64,000 nt of DNA from Asterella californica (taxonomy: Eukaryota > Streptophyta > Marchantiopsida > Marchantiales > Aytoniaceae), in the NCBI GenBank assembly GCA_036924285.1, contig JAYKYS010000014.1:6014001-6078000 (forward strand), given 5' to 3'. The notes below the pieces were generated by a model. It saw nothing but the letters and a program-made list of their open reading frames with translations. It was not told where the DNA came from and ran no database searches. Shown here one piece after another: positions 43,049 to 53,869 of the stretch. A program made the translations under genes and the position numbers. How positions within the stretch are numbered: the first letter of the stretch is position 1; every line of letters begins with the position of its first letter.

Positions 43049-44315
43049 GATTCAATCAGACTTGTAATGGCTCTTGCTGGTCATTACCACTGGGAAATAC
43101 ATCAGATGGATGTGAAGTCAGCTTTCCTTCATGGAGAGTTAGAGGAAGAAGTTTACATGGTTCAACCACCAGGATTTGAAGTGAAAAAGAAGAAAGATCA
43201 TGTGTGCATTCTCAGAAAAATCCTTATGTGGATTAAAGCAAGCACCAAGAGTTTGGTATTCTGAGATACATGAGTTTCTACACAGCCATGAACTCAGAAG
43301 ATCAGAGTTGGATCCAAACCTCTATGTCTTGAAAGATAATTCAAAGAGGATCATACTCATCTTATATGTGGATGATATCTTAATCTCAGGAAGTGATAAG
43401 GAGTTGGTGCAACTACTCAAAGGAGAACTCAGCAAGAGGTTTGAGATGTCTGATTTGGGTTTAGCAAGATTCTTCCTTGGTGTTGATATTTGGCAGATGG
43501 AGGACTGTATTATGCTTTCTCAACAAGCATACATAAAGTCTATACTTGGAGAGTTTCAGATGGAAGATTGCAAGTCATCAGCAACAACAATGGAGCAAGA
43601 AAGTGGTTTTGAGGAGACTACAGCTGAAAATACCATTGAAGAATATCTGTACAGGAAATTAATTGGTAAACTCAGATATCTCATCCACACCAGACCTGAT
43701 ATTTGCTATGCTGTTGGGAGGCTAAGTCAATTTATGCATTGCCCAAATTCATCTCATTGGGTTGCTGCAAAGAGAATTCTGAGATATCTGAAAGGTACTA
43801 TCAATCTTGGTCTTATATTTAAGGAGGGGAGAAGTGAACTTCAAGGCTTCAGTGATAGTGATTGGGCTGGAGATACTAGCAGCAGAAAATCCACATCAGG
43901 TGCATGCTTCAACTTACGTTCAGGTGGAATTATCAGTTGGAGCAGCAAGAAGCAGAATACAGTAGCAAGGTCTTCAACGGAAGCTGAATACATTGCTCTT
44001 AGTGATGGTTCTATAACCTTGATATGGTTAAGGAATTTATTGCTGGAGATGGGAGAAAAGATATCTGGACCAACAGTATTACATGTGGATAATCAGAGTG
44101 CAATGTTCTTGGCTAACAATAGAGTTATCAGAGAAAGAACAAAAGGTTTGGAGACAAGATTACATCATATAAGGGAGAAAATTGAAGCTAAAATAGTCAA
44201 GCTGGAATATTGTCCATCGGAAGATCAGTTAGCTGATATTTTTACCAAAGCTTTACCAAAGCTAAGGTTTATACATATTAGAGATTTACTTGGTATGAAA
44301 GAAGTGATGCTCTAA
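43049..44315 (+). pseudogene. Copia RT-RNase H portion, frameshifted
   Basis: From 43049 the RT continues in the original frame ([20 protein letters not shown]) until an extra A near 43220. The remainder reads in frame 43200-44315 (371 codons) with [14 protein letters not shown], the catalytic LYVDDILIS, RNase H GFSDSDWAGD and TEAEYIALSDG, and the terminus LLGMKEVML. With both lesions this copy cannot make a complete RT unless by recoding, although other copies could supply it. Confidence 0.92.
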
Positions 44316-44325
44316 TGAAGGAGGG
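44316..44325 (+). other. Polypurine tract of copia element
   Basis: GAAGGAGGG immediately precedes the TG of the 3' LTR and follows the polyprotein stop. Confidence 0.8.
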
Positions 44326-44726
44326 TGTTAAATATCATTAGACAGTCACATCAAAACTCTGCGGAAGATAAAAAGACAAAAGTAAAAAAGGAAGAGGTGA
44401 CTTGTGACATGACTTGTGACGTGAGAAGCACTGGGACAGCAGTTAGGTAAGTCACTTTGAGGTGACAGCAGTTATGTATCATTAGTATATTAACTCACAT
44501 TCCCTGTAGAGTAGCATGAGTCGGAGGCCCTTTCTGTCTGTACCAGTTCTGAAGTCTAAGTAAAGCTGTGCACATATCATCTCGAAATATTTCTGTTCAG
44601 TTCTCCTTCTGATTAGTTTTAGCAGGCTGATCTGTTATCAGTTCTAATAGATTGGTAGCATTCTGTTGTGGGAGATAAATTCTGTATTCTGAGAGACTTG
44701 GGAGTACAGTTCTCAGTTTTGTAACA
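44326..44726 (+). repeat. 3' LTR of copia element
   Basis: 401 bp, near-identical to 39732-40132, followed by target duplication ATAGA. Confidence 0.95.
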
Positions 44727-46389
44727 ATAGAATCGTCACGCATGTTTCTTAGTTTTAACGCTCTCGACAATGCAAGACAATGCATTAGCAGAAAAGATAT
44801 GCGATAGATGGTACGAACACTTCAACTAACACATTTGATACACGCCGAACTTACCCACCGTGGAATCGAGCTGACATGTCTGTTGAGCTGGATAAGTAAC
44901 CGGTTTCACGGTCTGATGCCAGTAAAAGGTGTGAGCAAGCGAGTGAACTGTAAGAGTCAAGCACGGGAACGTACTGGGGTGTGATTAAGCCAATTTCTGC
45001 CTTTAGATATCGATCGATGGAAATAAGTAAAATGAAGAGATGATATATTTCTCTCGCGTACACTAATAACTGGTTCCTGTTCTATTTCCAAATCCCCTGT
45101 ACTATTTTTCTTCCTTCCTGCCCGAGTTCGCGGTAGCTTAGGCTCTTAATTGCTGTTTTGGAGAACAACTAGACCTAAGCGGAAAATCTAGTAGATAAGG
45201 GAGATAATATCATATCTTTGTACCCCTGTCCCTGTTCCGGCCGCTCGATCGAACGAACCAAAATACCTTCTCTCAGATTGATATCTTTACTTCGATCGCT
45301 GTCTTTGATTACGGATAAGAGTATGTCTAGGCAGCACAAGTCAAAGCTCCACTGTACGTAAATTAAACATGGCGGGCGCCGCCGACAGCGAAGTACAGTT
45401 AGTCTTGCTTATCATGAGTGTAGAACATGGCGAAGAGAGGAAGTCCTCGATCGACGCAAATTAAAGATATATAATTTATATCGGAGAAGATATTCTTCGT
45501 TTCCAAGCTAGCTACAACAACAGTAGTGGTTACAGTTACGGTTCCAGTAGAGTCATATGCATCTACATGCATATGCCTGCTGGCGGTCGTATCTCAACGA
45601 ACTAGGAAATTCAGTGGAGTTTAGATGTTTCTAATCCCTAGTTAATTAATGAGGATCCAGACTTGGAGGCCAAAATATGCGACGATTGGAATTGCTAATT
45701 AACTGTAACCATTTGGAACGTTGAACCCCCAGCGTGGGTACCAAAGCAGGAAAGGAGTACTTTTATTTTCTCCTTGTGTACTTTGGGTTAGAGAGAATAT
45801 TTCGTTTTGTTGTAAGAAACCAAAGAATGTTTTATCTGAACATTTTTTAATTGATACTTAACATGTACAGTTTGCTTTGAAGAGAATTATATAAATCCTT
45901 ATTTGATAAATTCCATTCTCGCAAGAAAGTTTATTCAGCAAAGCATTTTAGGTTTAAAGGTTAAATTTGTTTACTCGTGAACCCGAATCCCCAAAATGAA
46001 TTCCTGCTGGTTACCAATACTATTTCTAGGGGCACCGGGAGTTTAAGTTTAACATGCTGTAACTCACCTACTCTCAAGACCATATTATTATACTAATGAA
46101 ACGGCTTAGTGAAACATGGACATCTAATTAACAGCTGAAACGATTCGCTAACTACAGCTAACTACAGCTAACTGCACTATAGGAAGTGCAGAAAAGGTGC
46201 AGTTATGTGGATCATTCAGATTTAGTTGCAGTTCATTTTGAATTCAAAACATGACCCTCTCTGAACATACAATTGTATCACCATACTGGTAGAAAGTCAT
46301 CTGTTCATGCGACGGCGGAAATACCTCCACGCATGCGTATTCCATGGCCAGTACATATATATCAGTAGATCCAGAATCCAAGTCTGATC
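44727..46389 (-). other. Inverted-arm flank downstream of germin gene 2, no gene
   Basis: Read on the minus strand, 44870-44995 matches 39437-39590 (GACATGTC, AGCTGGATAAGTAAC, GGTGTGA motifs). This shows the two germin loci form opposed arms. The rest (45000-46389) has only short frames and no recognised domain. Confidence 0.65.
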
Positions 46390-46392
46390 TTA

Positions 46393-46779
46393 GAGCATCT
46401 CCGCCGCGGGTCTTTAAACGGTCCCCTAACCAGTTAGAGAGCAAGTTAGGGAAAACCTTCTCACACCTTATCTTCATACTAGTCTTTAATTTACGGAAAA
46501 AAGTTTCTCTAAATGTTACAATGCTTCCGTAACTTAAAGATTCCGCGCTTTCCGCTTCCGTAACTTAAAGATTGTAACAAAGATCCCTTAACTTATATCA
46601 AACCGTTTTTAGGAACAGTTTTCAGGTAGTTTTGGAAAGGTTTGGGTTTGTGATATTATTTAAAGATATATTTAAGGAGTACGGTGGGAAAATTTCTCCA
46701 TTAACGATAAAGATCTTTCACGCTTCATCTGTAAATTAGAGATAAGGAGGTATTTATCTCTATACGGTTGGAGATGCTC
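46393..46779. mobile_element. Harbinger/Tourist-like MITE (387 bp)
   Basis: Terminal inverted repeats GAGCATCTCC and GGAGATGCTC are flanked on both sides by TTA (46390-46392 and 46780-46782), the target duplication typical of PIF/Harbinger. It has no coding capacity. Inside is a direct repeat around GCTTCCGTAACTTAAAGATT (two copies at about 46523-46575). Confidence 0.88.
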
Positions 46780-47158
46780 TTAGCAGCTTATATATGCCAA
46801 GACAAAATGCATGCAAACTATCGCGAACAGTCTGATGGTCAATTACGGGAGAAGGATCGTAACAGATGAAAGATTTTCATTCAACATTCAAAATTTTACG
46901 TATTGCAGTACTAGTCACGTAGCTCATACATACTCTACGTATACTCTAGGAGCTGCGATTTACGTAGCTGTTGCATGGGTGCAGGTTATTGGCGTACAGA
47001 GACAAATTACAGACAGGACAAATTACCGGTAGACAGGAAATAGATTCTCTGCTACGAACTTGATGCGAATTCAAGCGAATAATTCCCCACGATGGAGAGC
47101 CAAACTTACAAAACGCTAGGAACTGAAATGTTTCCAATCGTTCTACGTTCTGCGCTGC

Positions 47159-47794
47159 TCATCCAGAAACGCTAGGAAACTGAAACGCTTGCAATTGTTC
47201 CACAGTCTGCTCATCGAGAAACAGAGATCTCATAAGAATGTTGGTCTCGATGCGAGGCTGAGAGTTAAATATGGCGGGCGGGATGCTAACACGGCCTGCG
47301 TTTTCACTGTTGAAGGCGGCGATCACAGTGGCCGGCTTCGTCTTGCTCCGATTCACCTGGAAGTGCATCAGATCTTTGGGGAACACGAACACATCTCCTG
47401 GCTTCAGTGTTGCGTTGTAGAGGTTGTTAGATGTGTCCAGCACCCATGCATCCAGCTCTCCATCTATCATAATGAAGATCTCGCTGGCACGAGGATGCGT
47501 GTGAAAAGGGTTGATCGAGTTGGGACCGAATTTGAGATAGGCTGGTGCGATTCCCATTCCGATGACGCCAGGAAACTGAGTGTCGAAACCGAAAGTAATG
47601 TGCAGCTGCCCTTCAGGCTGTTCGGGGAGATCCCGGAAGCCTGTGTAATGTAGATCAGCCCCCGATGTGACATTGATGCCGAAGTCGGTCGTAATGTCAG
47701 GGTCAGCCCCAGAAACTGGACTTCCAACGAAGGAGAAGATAACCAGCCCTATAAGCAAACTGCTTACAGTTGCGTATATCGAGTAAGTTGCCAT
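47159..47794 (-). CDS. Germin-like protein 2
   Basis: 211 codons on the minus strand. The ATG at 47794-47792 is chosen because the open frame upstream (to 47836) has no ATG and because MATYS is followed by a good signal peptide (about residues 5-29). The single cupin domain has Mn ligands H98, H100, E105 and H144, and N-glycosylation motifs NVT, NAT and NRS. Box 2 reads PKDLMH, where germins have P-x-G and the sister gene has PKGLMH. The conserved glycine is thus replaced by aspartate next to the metal site. No cysteine is present. Identity to germin-like protein 1 is very high across the mature region, with differences clustered at the C-terminal tail. Family role: secreted Mn-binding glycoprotein of the cell wall. 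Enzymatic activity is uncertain. Confidence 0.91.
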   Translation of the reverse strand: MATYSIYATVSSLLIGLVIFSFVGSPVSGADPDITTDFGINVTSGADLHYTGFRDLPEQPEGQLHITFGFDTQFPGVIGMGIAPAYLKFGPNSINPFHTHPRASEIFIMIDGELDAWVLDTSNNLYNATLKPGDVFVFPKDLMHFQVNRSKTKPATVIAAFNSENAGRVSIPPAIFNSQPRIETNILMRSLFLDEQTVEQLQAFQFPSVSG

Positions 47795-47854
47795 GACTTC
47801 TTGAGTTTGAGTTCGAGCTAGAGGGGACGTATTCAATCGTGAAACTACCAGTCG

Positions 47855-48166
47855 GTGATGAACTTACAGCGTAGAGGGAAATCTCGAGATCTCTTGAAAG
47901 CTGCTGATGTCTGGATGCAATTGCAGTACACCATGGATAAAAATGTCGAGACTGATGCGCTTATTAAATACTTGTCTGGATCCATGAATCTGAAAGGCCT
48001 ATACTTGACAGGATTTAACCGCAAAATTTTCCGTTCAGAGAAGTCATCTGGTCCAACAAGAAGTCCTTACTACCTGGTGGCATGGAGAGAGATTGACCGT
48101 GCATACGGCTTTTTGTGTTACGGGATGCTACTGTATGTGATTTACGGAGACTTTAAGAGTTTCTAA
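47855..48166 (+). other. 103-codon frame antisense to germin 2 upstream region
   Basis: It opens at an ATG at 47855 and shows no motif I recognise. A degenerate version appears antisense upstream of germin gene 1 (about 37560-37835), where the frame is broken. That argues for conserved promoter DNA more than for a gene, but an old antisense exon cannot be excluded. Confidence 0.3.
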
Positions 48167-48169
48167 GTT

Positions 48170-50440
48170 GCAAGACAAGTCATTGACAGTTGCAATTGTA
48201 GAAATTCCGACTCTCATTCAGTCTACTTATTAAGTATATTATAATTCAACTCGAGTTGGAAACTGCGGCATGCTACTACGTACTGACTGATCATGAATAG
48301 AATCGTAACTTCCAAGTTGGGGGCTTTCTGGGGAGGCTTCGCGGAGCACTGAACAAAGCTAGACCTATCGTGGTTGATCGCGACATGAGAGTGCATGGTA
48401 GGGCCAACGCTGACTTAAGCTTGTCTAAGCTTTAAGCTGCTCAAACCTGATGCATGGCTTGTACTGTACAGTCGGCACTCTCTAATCGTTAGTGCTCGGG
48501 AGTAGCAGAATCAATAACAGTTAATTAAGGAATATATGTCATTATTAGAAAAGAATAGTTTAGCAAATTTTCTCAAAAAACTTCTCCACTGGAGACCTTT
48601 TGTTTATTAGAAACTATTATATTAGAAATACTGAATAAATCTGTGTCATATCCCATTATCTGACACGTGTCGCTCTACAAGTTAAGAGAGAAAAAGGTTA
48701 ACAAGAAAATCCCTATCTCAGTATTTAGCATAATCTTTTGAAGGAGTACAGTTTTAGGGAGTGAGGTTGACTGTACGTAGCATGAGCTTACAGATCCATG
48801 TCGGAGGAACTGAGCACGGAATGACGTCTGGTACCTAGCTAGATCTAGCGCTAGCTATAGGGCTCCAAATGCTCGTCACGTTCTCTGTTTCCTAGCCGGC
48901 ATCTGGTGGAACAACATCGATACCAAATTACTCCGTAGCTCGACAAGTAAAAAGTTCAGCTAGCTGCAGGGTAACCGGGGAAGTACCTGTGGATGGTACG
49001 CGATGACGACTTGTACTGCTTAGGACACACGTTACCACGTGCTCGGTCGAGAGATTTTATATTTGTAGTAGTAGAGAGTAGAGTCCGCAATAAAAATTAA
49101 CCCTGATCACATTCCCATGGGAATGTGACTGACACAAGATGACTTGTTCTTCCTCTGTATCACATCCACAAGCCTCTCTCGGATGGCAGATCAGAGATCT
49201 GAATAAACTTTAGGGGTCTTTACATAAGCTCGGGAAAAATGTGACATTAATCATAATCAGTACATCATTTTTGCGCATATAACAAACTACTCATCGTCTA
49301 GCATCTAGATCTCGAGACCGTTTTTATTTCCGGCCATGTGAGTCATCTACCTAGCATCTACCTAGGATTGGTTGCACTGCCACCCTCTGTTTGTAACATC
49401 CATACCAGGTTTGGTCCTCGGAGGACTCTTGTAAAGTAAAGATAGACTTGAGTCACTCAACCAACGATAAAGATATTACGAGAAATATTCGAACTCAAAT
49501 GACCTCTGGACCAGACTTATGTAAAGACTCCTTACCATACTTTCTAGTATGAGTCAGCTTCAGAAATCTCTCCTCTTGTCGGCCTCTTTTCGGGAATGGT
49601 ATCTACGGCCGCGCTGGTTTCACACAAAGTCAAATGCATTTCTCCTTCGGTAAACTTCCTTGTCGTTCTGCTGTTTAATAAGTTACTTTTTTCAGTTTAA
49701 ATTTAATTTCATTAATTTGCATTCAGTATGGGCGTTTCAGTCCTTTTTTACTTAACCATGTTTTAGAATAAAATATGAGAAGATGTTAGAGATATATAAA
49801 CAGTTAGATAAAAAGCAAGAATAGTAGCTAAACTAAACTCTACATAGTAACATAGTAAGAATCTGACATTCTGATTAGCTAATATATGATATACAGTTGA
49901 GTAAATTTAATTTGTTGTGTTGTCATTCACTTTTACGGCGCCCTCATTCTCGAGTTCGAGCTCATATGCATATCAGGCTTGGAAGTCAGAACCTTCGAGT
50001 AGAGTAATGCCCGGGAAAGTGCACGAGAGATCACGACCTCGTGAAAGAGAAACGTAAGACTCTTACTGGAATATGTAATATAAAGAACTCGTGAATTTCT
50101 GAACATATAATTCCTATATATATATTTATATTATAGCTGAACTTTGACCACGTCAGTATAATACAGTGGTTGCCTTTTGAACCAATCATGGACCCATGCC
50201 AAGTTCGTGAGACTGCTGAGGCATATCCACCACTGCGCTCAGGACGACCTGCAAGGTCCTCGATCGCGAGCTCGTAGTGGGGAGTTCTTATGGTTCCAAT
50301 ATATTATAATGCTTGACCACGTGAATGAACTCCACTTTACGTCGACGATGTTTGTAGATCTGAAGTCATGGTAAAGTTGCAGAGCTGCACCTGGTCATAA
50401 TCATGATCAGGTGCAGAGCTCTTCAAGGTATTTAAGCTCA
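48170..50440 (-). repeat. Upstream region of germin 2, inverted partner of 11148-13882
   Basis: On the minus strand this is the 5' flank of the germin gene at 47159-47794. It aligns with 11148-13882 in inverted orientation, including the sections around 48410-48480, 48780-49040, 49380-49480, 49640-49730 and 50150-50430. It contains the germin-upstream block with GACGAGCATTTGGAG-type sequence and a CACGTG at about 49035. It lacks the solo LTR found in the other arm. Confidence 0.8.
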
Positions 50441-51110
50441 ACAAGTCAAACATGGACTAGTACTTAGTCTTCGCCGGGATGTCTATTATTGTTAGAGCAC
50501 ATGAGATATCTCCACTGTGACACTGGTTCATGGAAATCCTCTGTTCAGAGGATTTCCGGGATCTGATCTTCATATCGTCATCGAGTTCAAATGGTTTCAC
50601 TAATTACTTCGAATTCTGGCTGGCTATGGTGTAGCTAGATCTCCACTGTATAGTACTAGCTATGAAAACCTGCTTAGAATCTTCATATTACTTTCCGCTT
50701 TACAGTCTTTAGTCCATGGCCAACGATGGGCCAAGGAGTTCTTCATCAATCTTATGGTGGACCGGGAGATTGATGTGGGAAATTGTGGATAAACCCAAGG
50801 CTCCCACTTCTCACCAAAGAGATCTAAAAGGAAGAAGGAGATGTGTTCGTCTTCGGTCCTCCAAGGTGTCACGCACTTAGAACTAGATCACGGTCAATGG
50901 AACCAACACGGAGAGGTCTACCTCTAGCTAGATCTGATCATACCACATTCAGTACGCTTCAGCTTCCGCCATATTCAACTCGACTGGGGCCTCGAATCGA
51001 GAACTGCGCATGCATTATACTGAAAGCTCTCTCCTGGAATCAGAAGACCGTGGACTAGTTGGAAGAGCTCCAGTCCCGAGCGCATCATGATCACGCCACT
51101 GTCTACCATC
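50441..51110. other. Diverged duplicate of 35530-35790, no gene
   Basis: It shares TCAAACATGGACTA, an AGTCTTCG phrase, GAGCACATGAGATATC and GAGCTCCAGTCCC-like phrases, in the same orientation as the region near 35530. No protein domain is seen. Confidence 0.45.
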
Positions 51111-51424
51111 TGTCAAATATCATTGGAGGTAACCTCTGAACTCCTGGAGAGAAGACAAGAAAATGAAGAGATGACTTGTTACAAGACTTTGACAGTGAAT
51201 ATATACTTTAACGCCCATTCTTTGTATAGTAAGTATGAGTCGAGTCCTTCGTAGACTGTACCAGATCCGAAGTTTGATGTAAAGAGTGCACTTTTCACCT
51301 CAGGATATTTCTGTTTTAAGTTCTCTTCGTGATCCGTTCTAACAAGTTCTAACAAGATGATAGTATTCTGTTGGGGAGATAAAGTTCTAGAGAGAACTGT
51401 AGTGCCTTCTTTAGGATTTTAACA
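51111..51424 (+). mobile_element. Diverged copia solo LTR with intact target duplication
   Basis: 314 bp from TGTCAAATATCATTGG to TTTTAACA, recognisably related to the 401-bp copia LTR (ATGACTTGTTACA, TATGAGTCG, TGTACCAGATCCGAAG phrases). It is flanked by perfect CCATC duplications (51106-51110, 51425-51429). No internal region remains, so it arose by LTR-LTR recombination. Confidence 0.85.
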
Positions 51425-51518
51425 CCATCATAACTTCTGTTCCTCGATCCGCTGTAGGTGTCTCGAATTACAAGTAGTCAAAGTTTACAGTTTGAATGAA
51501 GGTGATCATGAGTGTAGT

Positions 51519-51861
51519 TCATATTATGACTGGATTTCGAAGGTGAAAGTTATAACTGGCTAGGCTAAGTGCAAAACCAACAATCTCATGCACTGTATGC
51601 TGGAATCGTCGAGACCAAAGACGTGAGTACCAGCATCCGTTAAAACTGTATGTTTCCTGATCACACCGGATAATAAGTGAAACAGAGCCTGCAATTTCTC
51701 TGTATAGACTCTGAGTTAAAAGTTGGGTCCCAACTTCTATAAACTTCCTTCCAGTATTGCTGTATGTTATTGTTCGATTCCAGGCCCCATTGCCTTCGAA
51801 TTGAGCAATATTTTGGCCTTGACAGCGCTCCAAATATCTTTGGCAGATTGCCCTCGTTCAT
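51519..51861 (-). pseudogene. Possible copia Gag scrap
   Basis: Overlapping minus-strand frames translate to IWSAVKAKILLN-like and similar pieces reminiscent of copia Gag, with stops and shifts. The evidence is weak. It may be unrelated to the solo LTR beside it. Confidence 0.3.
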
Positions 51862-52189
51862 GTATAATGTAATTCCAGTTTCGATATTATATCCTCGTTC
51901 AAGATTCTCTTCGAGCTGCTGGTGTCCTTCTTAGCTAACTTTTAGATCTCTTGCTGAACCTTATCAGGAGCTTTAGTACGAGTTCTCTATAGGAAAAGGA
52001 GAAAGATAATAGATGTAAAACAGAGCAAGTATGTGTAAGCTAATTGTTTATTGCATAATGAGATAGGAGGCCTATAGATCAAATATTTATATTTTGGTAC
52101 AAGGGTAAGCTAGGCTTTCCAAATAGCACTAGTCCTAATATCTTGAACTAGTTGCTGTATTAAGTTCACACTAAAACAGCCTAATTTCA

Positions 52190-53400
52190 ACACTCCCACT
52201 CAACTATTTAATACCAGTCTTGCGAACCAAGTCTTCAACTATTTAATCTAGTTTTGGTGGGGAGGTAGTCTAACTTTGGAGCCAGTAGAACTTTAGGACA
52301 TCTGTTATCATCTACTGAGTAAGGCAATACTTCACTTCAATTGCCTTGGATATAACTTGGTCCTTAATGAAGTGATTTCAAATATCTATATTTTACGTCT
52401 TGTTGTGAAACTTGGACGTCTCTACGAGTGCGATTGCACTATGATTATCGCAATATAAAGTAGTAGCAAGTAGTAGCCTCATTCTCAACTAGTCTTATGT
52501 CAGCTAAGAGTTGACGAAGCCATATCGCTTATGAGAAACAAGTGTTTAGTGCCACATATTCAGATTCAGTACTAGATAGTGCGATAGATTTCTTTCTCTT
52601 CGATGATCAACTGGTCACTCCTTGAGAATAGATGAAAAATAGAACGTCATGATTCGATGTGACCTCTCCAGTCAGCATCGGTGTAGCCAAAGAGAGAGAT
52701 TGGCTGAGGTGAGTACTTATATTCTAAGTATTGATCTAAGGTTACTTTGATATACCAAAAGGTGCTCTTTATGACAATGATGTGCTTCAATTCTGATAGT
52801 CATATATTGAGATAATATACTAATGCTGAAGGTTAGATCATGACGAGTGCAGACTGCGGCTTAGTTGATCTAACATGTTGCACTCTGGTAAAGATTAGAA
52901 TTCACATTGCACCTTTTCTTCCTCAGAAATAGGACAATCTTTGATCGAAAACTTTTCTCTTGGGGTTAACGATGTACTAATAGGTTGGCAATCCTATAGG
53001 TCAAACTGAAAGAAATTTGGGATTAGGTACAAGATTTGACAGAACTTGATCCATCCTTCTCCTAGGTTCTGATTAATCCCTATACTCAAGGAGTGATGGA
53101 TGTTGCCGATGTCACTCGTTTTGTCACTCACTTGCGCTGAGGTTGCTCTTGATGTACGTTAGTCTTCGCTGCTGCTTGCTATAATTATGTCGTCAACATA
53201 TAGAGCTAAGATGTCAAACTGATTATCCTTATGCATGTAGTATACATTATCGTCAGCTCTTGACTTACTGAACCCAAGAGAGAGAAAGAACTTATCTATG
53301 ATCAAGTACTATTCTCGAGAAGATTACTTCAACCCATAAAGAGGCTGCTAGCAAAGCATATTAATTCAACTAGATAATTAATTTATTATTCAATATTTTT
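52190..53400 (-). pseudogene. Copia RT/RNase H relic
   Basis: The minus-strand translation shows LYVDDIIIA (near 53190, RT catalytic box), then GYTDADWRG (near 52670) and KKSIALSSTESEYVAL (near 52580), the copia RNase H signatures. A C-terminal tail like Q-I-K-G-x-I-E-V lies near 52350. It has multiple stops and shifts. The order is consistent with one decayed element whose LTRs are not recognisable. Confidence 0.82.
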
Positions 53401-53869
53401 AATAATAATAAATTTATTTATTTTACTCGAATTCTTGTTTATCTCCATTTTATTCGAGGACAAATAATCTTGATCCTAAACTTGTGAATAAGCATGCTCG
53501 ATCAACTTCTGGAACTTTTGTTCTTTTTATGTTATCAAAAAGTATATAACTATAATATATTCAAATTCAAATACTGTTAAACAACAGAGGACGAATCCAC
53601 CAGCTGATGGTCTCCAGCTGGCCCACCCTTTCTACCGATTCTGGTCACCTGATTAGCAGGTCATTGAAGTGTGCATAATCTTCACGCGGCTTACTGCATG
53701 GGTGAGAGATATGGCCACTTGCGTTGAGAATTCAAATGTTCCTTCACCGTGACAGCTGACTCAGCTTCAATTGGAACCAGGTACACAAAGAAATGTAACA
53801 AGTTGGATGCTAACTAAGCAGGAAACTTAAACATGATGTCGCTGACGCGCCTTTCGCTTCGCACATCGC

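Larger units (their letters stand above)
39732..44726 (+). mobile_element. Young copia-type LTR retrotransposon
   Basis: 4995 bp. LTRs of 401 bp (39732-40132, 44326-44726) differ at two positions that I saw. The target duplication is ATAGA (39727-39731, 44727-44731). The primer site TGGTATCAGAGC follows the 5' LTR and the tract GAAGGAGGG precedes the 3' LTR. The polyprotein is broken by a TGA at 43046 and a one-base insertion near 43220. It lies close to the axis of the germin inverted duplication. The same family supplied the fragments at 2983-4116, 4138-4445, 10739-11147 and 61773-63235. Confidence 0.97.

Noticed and set aside
47795..47836. Germin 2 start at 47836
   Set aside because: The codon is TTG. 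The first ATG at 47794 gives a normal signal peptide.
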